NCBI GenBank assembly: GCA_031841125.1
Contig: CM063110.1
Location: 11,783,626-11,847,625, forward strand
Length of the DNA stretch: 64,000 nt
Reading direction: 5' to 3'
DNA from: Acanthococcus lagerstroemiae
Lineage: Eukaryota > Arthropoda > Insecta > Hemiptera > Eriococcidae
Positions 43,975 to 55,606 of this stretch are shown here, piece after piece. The stretch's first letter is position 1; every line of letters begins with the position of its first letter. The notes beneath the pieces were generated by a model, which saw only the letters and a program-made list of their open reading frames with translations, was not told where the DNA came from and made no database searches. A program made the position numbers and the translations under genes.

Positions 43975-44829
43975 TTCATGTTTCCCCTCTTCTCGTGTTA
44001 CTTCTTGTCCCCTCTGGCTGGGTACAGCCTTTTGTCTTGCAAACTTGTTTAAAAATTTTTAAATAATTATTTATAATTTAAAATTAAATAACTTAATCAA
44101 GAATTTTACGAATTTTGGTTTTATTTAAATTTTCTGATTCATATATTTGAATTTCATCCACGGGTAAACGGTTCCTGACTTCAAACATTGAAAAATAAAA
44201 TAAGAGATTAGAAAACGTAGTGCAGGTTTTTGAAATTTCAAAAAGGTACCCCTGTTCGTTAACGCTGGGCCTACCAATGAGGCTCTGATTCAAGGAATAG
44301 AGCACTTTTTGGTTTGAACCCCCTCCCCCCGTAATTTAAACACTTGTCTTTTGTCTTAAGATATTCGCACGAGTTGACAAAATCTCCGCGACCATCGTCA
44401 TTTCTTCTCAAATTTTGAAGCGTATTCCATAAGGCGAATTTCTTAGAACATTCAAAAAATTTTGGCTCGCTCCGCTCACAACTCTGCTTTGCCTGCGTTT
44501 CACAAAAATCAAATCATTAATAACTTCTCCCTGTCAAAATTCTTGAATATACCGCTAGTATTCTGTTGGGCATATTTTATTTCAAGTGTTTGTCTTTTGG
44601 GTGTCAATCGATTGAGCGCCAACCCCCAAAAACCTATCGATAGCGGGCCAAGATATTGCAGAGTACAAAAATGCGTAACAACTCGATTGTGCGCCTACCT
44701 CTACTTAATCGCGCAATAAATAATAATAATAATAAAAATTAAAAAAAATAAAAAACTCTAGGGGAAAGCAGGTTTTTTACTCAACTATTTCCTTCAAAAC
44801 TATAGCTATCACGCATAGAAAATAAGTAA
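43975..44829. other. No recognised feature
   Basis: AT-rich spacer with a C-rich tract at about 44320 and a short (aat)n at 44718-44735. No gene is seen. Confidence 0.35.
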
Positions 44830-45775
44830 TGCATGAAGAAATCAGTGTCGTTAGACATGACAAAACAAAATGACAGTTGAATTTTAGAAATTTTTTCATC
44901 ATGACAAAACCATTTATCAGTTTTGTCATATGACAAAATGGAATAAATGACATAAAAAAGTAAATCAAATGACAAAACTCAATGACAAAAAAATTTGGTT
45001 TTGACATTTTGTCAGTATGCATTAAGGTTTTTTGTTTTTTTTTTTTGATTCTCATTAAATGATAAACAGAAATGAAAACCACGAGTTCTTCTTTGTGGTT
45101 CCCATGTTAGAACAAACAGTAAATATTAAATACTCGGAAAGACTATATTTCATTTTAATTGAATAGAGTTCTAAACAGAAAGACAAGATGACCTGAGCAA
45201 CTGGAATTTTGTATGGTTTCACGCACGTCTGTCAAGTGCTAATTGATCAAGAAGCTTAGGGGTGAGTCAGCTTATAGAAGAACATTTTTCTCTTATCACT
45301 TCATTCTTGTGTTATTGTAGTAGTTACCTTCTTGCTGTCTTACTTCCTTCATTCTTATCTTTTTCTCTTATTCTTAAGAGGTAAACTCAACAAGTTTGCT
45401 TATTCTCTATTCTTTCACGTGCCTGATGAGGTAACAATTCGAAGAACTTCCCGATAAAACAACCAAAGTTAGTTTTGAAATTTCAACTCCACCGCCAGAC
45501 AGCAATGTAAGTGCTGCAGTTCTGCGGGATAGTTTTCATGGGAATCTCAAGTTCTTTGATTTTCAAAATACAGTTATTGACTACTGTGCAACATTTGTTG
45601 GGATTAGATGGCATGTAAAAATACCTATAAATTGATAGGTATTGGCATTTTGACAAAATAATTTTTTCATGACATAACAAACTATGAAAAAACCAAATGA
45701 CAGAACTACAAACATCACAAAACTCATGACAAGACAAAAATGAAATGCTTGTCTGACAGAAGGTCAAAATGACAA
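44830..45775. repeat. 'catgacaaaa' word arrays
   Basis: The words tgacaaaac, catgacaa, aaatgaca and ttgtcat are dense at 44850-45015 and again at 45640-45775, with about 600 bp of ordinary AT-rich DNA between. This resembles the interiors of the word-array MITEs elsewhere in the window, possibly one element split by an insert; the ends are not resolved. Confidence 0.45.
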
Positions 45776-45816
45776 GAAATCGTTTTATCTAAAATCACTG
45801 AAAGAAATACATTTAA

Positions 45817-46039
45817 AGGGTAAATAATCAAAACTCACATTCGCCATTTTACTTCAAGGGCGCAAATAGGCAAAATATTGTACACGGGTGCAGGAATATC
45901 TTTGCTGCGCCTGTGAACGTGGAGTATGTTATAGCACATGCACAGGCGCAGCAAAGATAGCCCAGCACCTGTATACAGTATTTTGCCTATTTGCGCCCTT
46001 AAAGTAAAATGGCAAATGTGAGTTTTGATTCTTTACCCT
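45817..46039. mobile_element. Foldback MITE (family with 58313-58529)
   Basis: Inverted arms of about 100 bp: agggtaaataatcaaaactc on the left, gagttttgattctttaccct on the right, with inner landmarks gggcgcaaataggcaaaata and cgcctgtgaa. The loop is near 45925. The arms are about 90% complementary. The flanks catttaa and catttat may be remains of a TSD. Confidence 0.75.
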
Positions 46040-48499
46040 TCATTTATCGGCAATAGGTATTCAGTGTTATGTTGAAAATAATATCATGTTTCTTTCGTTA
46101 ATTATTGAGAGTTAAACTAATTATTACTTCTTAATAGTATTATTATGAAAATGAGCTTGTTTTAAGAGAATAATACAGTCTAAACTTCCATTTTTAAAGT
46201 TGTTAATCTATAAATGTACCTCCAAATGACTTTTTTTTCTTTTTTTTTCTTTTGCATAACTTTTTCAGAGTTTGTTAGGTTTCTATGCAGAGTTGATGAG
46301 AATCGATGTTAATACGCGCTGTTCTTTTACAGTCAGAATACATAAATATGACTATATGAGGATAGGGTGCATACAAATTTTTCGAAAACGACCAGTGGAA
46401 AGGTACACATGTATTTATAGTTCGTGGAGAGGTAATAGTATCAGATGCCCATTGAATCAGATACAGCCTTTAATTTTGCTACAAATATTCTACAAATAGC
46501 CTGACTAACAAATTTGACAAACGAAACTTTAATGCTCCATATCGGTACATTCACCTGTGGAAACCTGAGCGCTATCGACACTAGTTACTGGTTTTTAATG
46601 GAGGCGCTCGGTCGTTACCAATATAGCGCTATTGATCAACTATTTACTAACGAAAAAAACAATTTGCGCTCAGTCGAAAAGCTCTCTGCCTTTTCAGTCT
46701 TGCCCCTTGTACCTATTCGACATTTCTGGCCACTGAGTGATGTAATGATCCAGTTGCATGAGTTCTTGTATCTGTGTGAGTGGGTAATGCCTTCAATCTC
46801 ATATTCAATGTGGGTAGTATAGCTCACTTTTTGATGGTTCATTTTATTTTCCCTAATTCCAGTTTTTTATTTGTGTGAGCACCATATTCGTTGGTAAGAT
46901 TAGATTCCGTCACAAAATTCTTAGAACATAGGTTACTGTTGAAAGTAAGTATGGTTCCGAGATTACGGCTGTGTACTCTACTTCAGAAAGTTAAACCGAC
47001 TCTATAAATGGGCGGGAAAGTAAAACGGATTGTGGAAAATGGACACGTCCCACCTCACTTCTGCCTATAATTTTTCGAAAAGTTTCTCCATGAATCCGTT
47101 GTGGTTGGCCGGGGGGGGGGGCATAGCCACCTGAGCTGATGCGTGATTCTTAAAGATTCGGCTGTCCTTATTCAGGTGCAAGTAAAGAGCTTAGTTTTTG
47201 CTTGTTTACTGAAATTCGGAGGCAAACATTGTCAGTTCTTCGGAAACCCAAGTGTGTACTTTCCTTTCTTCGTTAGTTTCAGAATTACTGAGCTTCAAAG
47301 TTGATAGGTTTTTGAAAATGCGAAAATTTTGACGTGCACCCTCTCTATCGTGAATTCAGGTAGAGCTGAATGGAAGGGAGCTTCCGAGGTCTTGGGGAAA
47401 GGGTAACGTAACTAGTCACTGGAAACTGAGAGAAATCTCGAAGATCTAAAGGTCATAAGTAGGACTCTTTGATGTATGGAATGATCCACACGATTGTGTA
47501 AACGTAGTTACTCTGTAACTTACACATGACAGGAAGATGTTCGATACGAATGGAGCGTGCAAATACGATAAACGATAGTCAGCAGCAATACAAGGGATTA
47601 ATATCATCGAAAGAGCGTCTCGCACGTCAGCACTCGCCCGATATATAGATACGGAATTTAATATTTCGAAATATTTTGTACATAAGTTATTCGGCGAAAT
47701 TAGTGGACGAATTTGGTCGAGTGCATGAATACTAATACTGGTATAATATCCGCTTTCTTGGTCATTCTAGCGAGTGATTCGGCGAAATATATATCGCATT
47801 AAAATAAAGCGTTATTCCCGAGGAATGGCTAAGAGCCATTAATTTTGTAATAACCGAGAAAATCCCATTTAAAGGGTCAATATTTTATAATAATAGGCGG
47901 TCGGTATTTGAAATGGGAATAAAGAAGAAAATGCGCGACTTCGGATTTCGGCGTGTGTTTGACAAATTTAGAAAATAGAAAATCTACTGTATTTAACGCC
48001 GAGGGAGGAACCGCTAGAATTTAAAAACTCGTTTACGTCTTCAACATTTTCCCATTTTCGATTCGCATACATCGAAAGCAATTTTGTGTGCAAGAAAAAC
48101 GTGCCCTTCTTTTAAATACGACGGCGTAGGCTCGTACTATTCGTAGGATATTCATAAATCACGAATACGAGTTCGAGAGCGATACACTGCAACACACTCG
48201 CGTGTACCGCTTCCAGTATTTATCGCCTTGGAAAATATCGACATCTTCTCGGCTGAACATTTTGACCAACTTTGCGAGATGTCCTAGAAACTGGCTTAAA
48301 AAGTGATCAAGTCTCCTTTCTCGGTTCAACTATTCTGTACCTTGAAGTTCTGCAAGACATGTAGATATTACATTAGAACAACATGAAATTTGGTATGTGA
48401 GCTCTCGAAGTCATTAAGATCGGTTTCCGGAACCACCCGGGCACAATTTTCGAAGAAGAGCGAGTCAGAATTAGAGTTCCGGCTATAACTAGTTGACTT
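46040..48499. other. No recognised gene
   Basis: The frames at 46272-46499 and 46514-46822 (102 codons) have no known domain. The stretch 47400-48260 has few simple repeats and several palindromic TAATTA or TTCGAA-like motifs, which could mean unique, possibly conserved DNA. A G11 tract lies at 47111-47121. Confidence 0.35.
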
Positions 48500-48880
48500 G
48501 TATGCGCCGAGTGCTCAGACCTTGTGGTGCTTTACACTTTTCCTTAGGTTGCTGTTAAGGATTAGCTTAGTAGCTTCACTTTTACAACCAAAGTGAGAAT
48601 TCTACTGAGTTCTATCTCTTTGACTTCATAAGGTCCTAGATACTCTAGTCCTAATGCTTCGTATCTTGTCCCGGCTATATTGCTGGGCCCTGACATAATA
48701 TGATGTGAATCGACGTTTCCTCCTCTTTTCCACAGTGTCTACAGGAGCTGCTTTTCGCCACTCCTATTTTGTACCTCATGTGTTTCGTGGCTCCATGTCC
48801 AGTTAGTTGTCCGACCATGCGCCTATCATGTTTTCTGTCGAACTCGAGTAGGAATTCGGCGTACTTACCGGCAGCATCCC
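48500..48880 (-). pseudogene. R1/I-type LINE C-terminal fragment
   Basis: Translating the minus strand from about 48870 gives AEFLLEFDRKHDRRM, then GQLTGHGATKHMRYKIG, then a zinc knuckle CRHCGKEEETSIHIILC (CX2CX8HX3C). A one-base frameshift follows at about 48685, after which AGTRYEALGLEYLGPYE continues. LTGHG..(Y/H)RIG followed by a Cys/His cluster is the hallmark of the end of the RNase H/C-terminal region of R1- and I-type LINE ORF2. It is a different LINE from the one at 54.5-57.6 kb. The rest of the element was not found. Confidence 0.75.
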
Positions 48881-49939
48881 CTTATATATAGCTTAGTACG
48901 GCCTGAAACGTAAAATATTTCGGACTAAAAGCATTTTAAATTTACCATCGGAAAGGTTACTCACAATTTTCTTGTATCTGCTCAGGAAACGTAGTAAATG
49001 TGTGGTTCAGAATGACTCTTATCCCGGGGGGCCGGGGTGTGTGAAAAAGATGGGCACACTTACATGGGAGTTCTCATGAGACTTGCTCTACCGTCTCACG
49101 AATGCGTTCTAGCGATCATGTTCAAGGAAATTTCTCTCCAACCGTCTCCTACTGAGTGCCGTAATCGAATTTTCTTCGGCAAAAGTGAGAAATTCGATCC
49201 GTGAGTCAAAAAAATGTGCACCCTTTATTGACGTGGATTTTGAAATCTTCAGTTTGCCTTTAACTGACCAGTGGAGAGGCCAGGCTGAAAAGAACCTAAT
49301 ACGTAGAACTTTCATGACTTTCGAAGTTATTACTGCCCCCTTTTCGAGAAAAAAAGGCGGTGTACGTACCACCAACTTTGTATTGTGGAATGCAATAAAG
49401 AAGAAATGTTTTCTTTCAAATCATTTCGCACGTCTTAGGTCAACCAAAATTCGACGTAACGAAGAAAATCCAAAATTTTCTTCTCTGCGAAAAAGGTCAA
49501 AATACCAGCTTAGAGAGGCGAACATCAAATTATTCTTGAAAATCGAAAAACCTATAAAAGTAATAATTTCGTTGATCGCTGATTTCGAATATTGCTTTAT
49601 TTTTTGCATCATATACCGTTTAGAGCCCTTAATATTGACTACCTTTGAAAAGGGTCATAATTAACTTGATTTTAGAAAATCGACCCAACTATTGGAAAGG
49701 GATTTCTTCAGTCTCTGGTTTCAAATATTGCGTAGAATTTTACTCCAAACCTCACTGGTCCCGACATTAAAATTTTATGTTGAAAAATATAATTTTTTAT
49801 TTTAACTTTATTTTCAGGCACATTTTTAGAAGGCTAATTTCACGTAACTTCCAAATCTGAGAAAAATCCGGAATTCCTCTTTCCTTTTCCCGCCCAGTAG
49901 GTCACTTCAGGTATCGAATCAATCTCAGTTTTCAAATTT
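48881..49939. other. Unrecognised DNA with a 159-codon frame
   Basis: A plus frame at 49185-49664 codes for 159 residues without a known domain and is overlapped by minus frames at 49109-49375 and 49421-49612. I see no support for a gene. Confidence 0.3.
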
Positions 49940-51807
49940 TTCCATTTTCAAAATTTATAAGACTTTTATCATGGGTCTTTGATCATTTTTATTGAGTGCC
50001 TATAATTTTCCATGGATCTGACTGATCGGATACAAGTTATTTGAAGACTTGTAATGTCGAAAGAGGTTTAGTTTTATCAAGTTTGTTGAATTTGGAAATT
50101 TTCCTCCAATGTTTTGTCTCATCACTTTGATTATTTTTCTACAGTTATTTACGAATGTTACTCAATTTCCTCATACAAGTTGTTTGTCGACTCAATTTTG
50201 ATTCTGTTAATTTTTTTAGATTTTCTTTTCTTTTTTCCTTCTACTCATTTTTCATTAAGTATTTGCTTATTTTTATATCATGGCACCCGGAATTCTTCAT
50301 GAATTTGGCTCAGTTTCCCTATTCCAGTTAATTGAAGACTGCTGACATCAAATCAAGTTCAATTTTCAACTTTGTCAAATTTTCCTAATACTTTTGCGTA
50401 TTTTTAATTGCTGTCCTAACTTTTTTATCAAATTCATTACAGTCTCTCTTGAATGCAGTCTAAATTTTGTATTCGAGTTCATTAAGAGCTCGTGTCATCA
50501 AATAAGTTCATCTTTTTTTTCTTTTTTTTTTTTTAAATGTTGACGTTTTCGATACTTTAGGGTTTTTTTTTTTTCAAAATGTTTTCATAACTCTATGACC
50601 ATTTTTCTGAAGTCACTACAATCTGTCTGCGGTATGTTTGAGAATATGCTAGCCCATCCATCTATGAAAGGTAACACGTTTATTCTACATAGCTATGGGT
50701 ATTTGTTCTTTCTATTTTAGCATATGTGGTGGGCATTTAATTCTGCTACGAAAAAAAGTTTGGTGCGTCTCTGCTAACTGGGGTCACTTCCCTCCATCTC
50801 TTCCCCTGATGTGCACACCGCCCATTTTAGGGTGTATTCGAATTGTTAAAGACCCAATATCAAGTTAAGTTTGATTTTCAATTATACTAAATTTAATCAT
50901 AATTTTAAAATAATTTTTCTAAAGTAACTACAAAATTCCATAAATCTTACTCAATTTTCAACTATTTTTTCAAATTTTTTCCAAAATTTTTGTTGTAAGT
51001 TTTCGATTATTATTCCAAGGTTATTTTATTTGAATTTTCCACGAATCTAGCTAAGTTCATATTCGAGTTAGTTGAGGACTTCCCTGATACTAATACAAGT
51101 TTTATTGTAAATTTTTCAAATCTTAAGATTTTTTTCAAAGTTGTAACTTTTTGATCAAGTACAATACGAGTATCTTATACGTGTAGCTGAATTTTGGTAT
51201 ACTTGAGTTTGTTAAGGGCCCTTGTCATCAAATTAAGTTCAATTTTCAATATTGTTTATTTTCCCAAATTTTGACCTTTTTTTACCCAGGATTTATGTCG
51301 TAACTCTTGATTATTTTTCCTACGAGTTCCCATGAATTGTACTCAATTTTTGCATAAGAGTTATTTTGAATAAGTACTCATAATATCAAATTAAATTCAA
51401 ACTAGCCAAATTTTTTGTGCATAGAAATTCTTTTTATATTTCTTGTCACAATAAATTTCCTTGATTATTTTCTCAAGGTGATCACATTTTTTTTAAATTT
51501 TCGTATTTGAATTTTTTAAAGATCCTGATATCAAATTAAGTTGAATTTTCAATTTTTTTACATTCTTACATTTAGAATTTTTTATTCAACATTTTTGTCA
51601 TAACCCCTTTATTGTTTCAATAGTGCTGAATTTTTCAAATTCTCGCCATAACGCCTTGATTATTCTTCCAAGGTGACTACAATTTTCCATGAATCTTGCT
51701 CAGTTTCCGTATACAACTGGTTTGAAGATTCTTGATGTCGCATTAGGTTTGGTTTTCATTTTTTTCCCAATTTTTGTCGCGAGTATAGGCGTTGAGTGTC
51801 TCGCTAA

Positions 51808-51838
<31 letters not shown>

Positions 51839-52330
51839 TCAAATTTAAAAAAATTTTCAAAATTCGAAAATTTGATAAAAGTAAAATTTAATTTGATACT
51901 GTGAGTATTTAAACAACTCGTATACGAAAATTCAACTAGATTCACGCGTTGAGAAAAAGTCGATGAGTCCTGACAAATTTTGTGAAAATTTGAAAATTTA
52001 ATGAAATAAGAGAAATTGGTGAATTAGCTCAATTCGATATCATGTGTCTTCAAATAATATGTAATCGAAAATGTGATTAGATTATGAAAAATTTCGACCA
52101 ATGTTTAGAAATTTCATCAGAGTCAAGATTGAAATACCGAAAATGGGAAAAATTCAAAAATTGAGATAGATTTGAAACCTGAAGTATCCACAAAACGGGT
52201 GTACGATGATATTTCAGAAAAGGTTTCTTCAAAATGTGGGCAAAAATTAATTTCAATCGATATGGAATTTAGATTTTTATATCTCGGGAATGGAGCCGGA
52301 TTCCAGATCAGATGCAATATTAAAGGTCAT
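49940..52330. repeat. Degenerate AT-rich tandem array, right end inverted
   Basis: A loose unit with 'atcaaattaagttcaatttt', 'gattatttttc', 'aaggtgactac' and 'catgaatcttgctcag' recurs. The aagttcaatttt-type anchor is near 50345, 50500, 50865, 51095, 51228, 51392, 51530 and 51740, about 130-230 bp apart. After the (aat)n tract the reverse-complement form appears (for example aaatttaatttgatact at 51885). Units are highly diverged. Confidence 0.55.
51807..51836. repeat. (AAT)n microsatellite
   Basis: About ten perfect aat units at the point where the surrounding array changes orientation. Confidence 0.85.
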
Positions 52331-52395
52331 AATGGCCTATAACCCCCCCCCCCCCGCATCGATAGTTCGTTTAATTTTGCAAGTTTATTCCATGT

Positions 52396-52952
52396 TCTCT
52401 AATTTTAGCTGCTTTTAAAGTCGTTATTGCTTCGATGTAGTGTGCTTTGTTTACTCTTCTTCTTCAGTCCCCATAACCGACGCCGGACTTTGGCGGTCGC
52501 GATTGCTGATGCGGGGTAGTTTACCGTTGCGTTCCCCACGGTTTCTGTTACGTTAGAGTTTTCTTTCTCTGTATCAAAGAACGTGCAGACGCAGTTCGCT
52601 TAATAGCCACGTGTCCCACGACGTTGAGTAAGCTGTCCACGACTTGCACACAGTACCAATTTTTCTGATCTAGTGGTAACACGTCCCTGCGATTTTAATG
52701 CCTTGTTTGTGTGAGTGGGCGAGGGTTACAGGACGCGTTGTGTTTCCACCTTGATTGATACAGTCGCTGTGTTCGCTAGGATGTTAGTGGGGGCATTCGG
52801 ATATCCCTAGCTTTCTGGTGTTGGTGGGTCTCGAAGCCGAGACGCAGTGAAACCGGCGACTTTTTATTACTCTAGCAACTTTAGCATCACAAAAATTTCA
52901 GCTGCTTTTGAAATAGTTACTGCTTCGATGTGGAATGCTCTTTGCTACTCGA
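52396..52952 (+). mobile_element. Second copy of the 5-kb retro-type insert
   Basis: About 52460-52790 is the inverted homologue of 5006-5330, by eye roughly three quarters identical. The copy is flanked by two diverged direct repeats of about 55 bp (52396-52456 and 52890-52952, both with agctgctttt and tgcttcgatgt), either an old long TSD or a tandem unit. No coding frame is present. Confidence 0.6.
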
Positions 52953-54514
52953 GCATCACGAAGACTGGCTGTTGATGAGAATGATCGACTGATTTCGGTA
53001 ACCTGCCTTATTCAGGAGTCCGTAGACTCCTAGGTCGCTTGCACGGTTGTACGTAGCCTGATGGCCCGATCATTCAAATATACCTATATCGAATCTTCAT
53101 TAGCCCGGGTGCCTGTAAGTCTCGTTTAGATCGTATCGCGGGACCATCGGCGATAGGTTTGTCCTCTATCCCGCCACTCTGTCACGAATAAGATATTTCG
53201 TTCGTCTCTGGAAGCAAATTAATCGATGGAGCGGTACGACGGACTGAGGCGACACCGCGAGATAATAAGTCACGACACGGCACGACCCGACGCAGCAAAC
53301 GAGACTAGAGAGTTTTGGACGAAGCTTTCGCATCAAGAGCAGGAAGAGCGAACAGTCTTACGAGACTCGCATGCAGATAAATTAATTTTTATAACCAAAA
53401 TATCAGTTAAGTGTATCGATCGTCCAGATAGTCGTAATAAAGCTTCGTATGTAGCAAATCCTGTGGGAATATAAGCTCACGTAGAAACGGCGAACGGTGC
53501 CCGGCCGCGCCGCCTCTCTCGCTAGATTTTTTCCAAGCCCATGCAATTACTACGGCATAAGTTATCCGCAAATACGTGCGCCCAATAACTTCAATTAGAT
53601 ATATTTCATATCCTATATATATATATTTCGCCGTCTGTGCTTCTTTTCATCTTTCTCGTTCGCTTTTTCGCTCTCTCACACCCATACCCACTGCCCCGCC
53701 ACTCCGAGTCCTTCTTTCTCTTATTTTTCCTCTTTTCGCTCAAGGTACTTTTACAACTTTGCAGTAACTTTTCAGGTTAATTATATTTTATAGTAAACGA
53801 AAGCGATCTTTTTCAAACTGCTCAAAAGCGTTATTAAATTAAAAAGTGCGTGCCGTCGGAAAATGTTCGGGATGTCGCGAATTCAGGACGAACTGTTAAT
53901 TGGCGGCGAAGGTGCAAATTCGATTTATTCCGAATGTAGCGAGAGGCGTGAAAACAATCCTTTCGTTTCGGAGGACGAAAAGGTGGAGAAACAGAGTGGT
54001 TATGCTGTCTCGGAACGAGTTGCAGACGTACATCGACTTTTTTCTTTTCGAATCAACATGTCTCTGTTGAAAGTGTGAAAGTAATTTCCATCCCGGGGCA
54101 ACAGGAGCCAATCGCCACTTCCAGAGCGAAACATATTAGTTGAAATGATTCGATAATAGTTTACTAGGGGAAAATTTAATTAAATATAATTATTCGATAA
54201 GTAGACCCCCCAAGATGGGCGTCAGGCACCGAGGGGATATCGCCTGCTCAGATCAGCCGTCACAATCAAATAGAAAATTTGGGCTAAAAGCAAAAATAGG
54301 TGTAAAGAAGGTGAGGAGGGGTACCCATTGAAATTCTACTCTATAATTGTCAAGGGCTAATTGGTGAGACTAGGCTGTATGAATTTGTGGAAGCTGTAGA
54401 AAAAAGTAAGTGAGATGTGACGGGGATTTTGGAGACAAGAAGGGTGGGTGAAAAACTGTGCAAAAGACCTAACGGAAACCTCCTTTACTGTTTTGGCCAA
54501 ATAAAAGAATGTAG
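52953..54514. other. Unique-looking DNA, no recognised gene
   Basis: Frames at 53226-53474 (82 codons) and 53863-54078 (71 codons) show no known domain. The composition is less AT-rich than the surroundings, with few repeats. It could hold an untranslated exon or regulatory DNA of a neighbouring gene, but no splice or promoter signal can be supported. Confidence 0.35.
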
Positions 54515-55326
54515 AGTCATGATGATGAGGTTATCAGTCTTACAACCGGTTTGATGCAGCTCTCCATTTCTCCCTAATATCTTGTACGAGTTCTTTCATT
54601 TCGTAATAACACTTATGTTTGACATCTTTGATTATCTGTTGAAGATACTGAAAGCTTTGCCGACCTAACCAATTCTTTCCTTCCACGCTTCCTTCTAGCA
54701 GGAGTGATATTATTCCTGGGTGCCTCAAGTTATGCCTTATTAGTTAATCTCTCCTTCTCTTCAGACAATTCCAAATATCCATTTTACCTCCAACTCAGTT
54801 AAGTAGTTCCTCAGCTTACCTTATCTGTCCATTTGATGCTAAGTATCCACCTATGGCAGCATATTCAAAAGCTTCGATTCCTCCCTTCTCTGGTTTTCCT
54901 ATGGTCCGAGTTTCACATCCATACAAGGCTACACTCCAATATAGTTTTCAAGAATAATCTTTTGGTTTCCAGAATCATTTTTAATTTGAAAAGATTACGT
55001 TTTCGATAGAATGCTAATTTGGCTTGTGCCATTTTACTACTGATATCCCTTTTACTTCTTCCATATTTTGTTATTTTACTCCCTAAATAGCAAAATTTGC
55101 TTATCCTTCCATTTTTTCCTGCCCAATATTTGTATTTAAGCTATCATGTTCTCATCGATTACATACTTTTACTTTAGTTCTATTTATTCTCATACAATAT
55201 TCTGTACGCAAAATCTCCTCCATTCCCTTTAAAATGTTTTCCAAATCAGTACTCCTTTCAGCTATAATAAGACAATATCATCTGCAGACCTGAGCATCTT
55301 TACTCGCTCTCCATGTATAGTGACAC

Positions 55327-55606
55327 AATTAGAGACAACCAATAGGAAGCACACAACTAATAACACTCATTGATTGGGCAGACTGCATATGAAGGCAACC
55401 AATAGGAGCACAAGACTAAACAGGTTTACCATACGGTACTACTCTCGACTATCTACAGGACCACAAGAGACAAGACTCATTCAGGGTACTCCACGGATGA
55501 TGGCATAACAGCCAAAAGCGCTCTGGAATACAGAAGGAAAAAAAGTGAATTGGCACACCCTACACACGGAATATTATCAAGTTCACTCACACTCAGAAAT
55601 GGACAC
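55327..55606 (+). mobile_element. Penelope-derived mini-element, 280 bp
   Basis: The insert is bracketed by the exact 11-mer tatagtgacac (55316-55326 and 55607-55617), and the LINE reading resumes on both sides (between motif B and motif C). It contains a decayed hammerhead at 55486-55531 followed by gaaggaaaaaaagtgaattg, ggcacaccctacac and the terminal ..actcagaaatggacac, the same end as in 23721-23874. No RT is present. Confidence 0.75.
55486..55531 (+). ncRNA. Decayed hammerhead ribozyme motif
   Basis: It has the same 46-base layout as 23759-23804: helix I GUACUCCA with UGGAAUAC, helix II GGC/GCC with loop AUAACA, then GCGCUC. The first core box reads CGGAUGA instead of CUGAUGA, and the second AAAA instead of GAAA; both changes should abolish cleavage. 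Confidence 0.6.

Noticed and set aside
49185..49664. 159-codon frame as a host gene
   Set aside because: No known domain, overlapping minus frames, and AT-rich context.
53863..54078. 71-codon frame as a first coding exon
   Set aside because: Composition is suggestive, but no donor site, promoter or homologous family can be supported.
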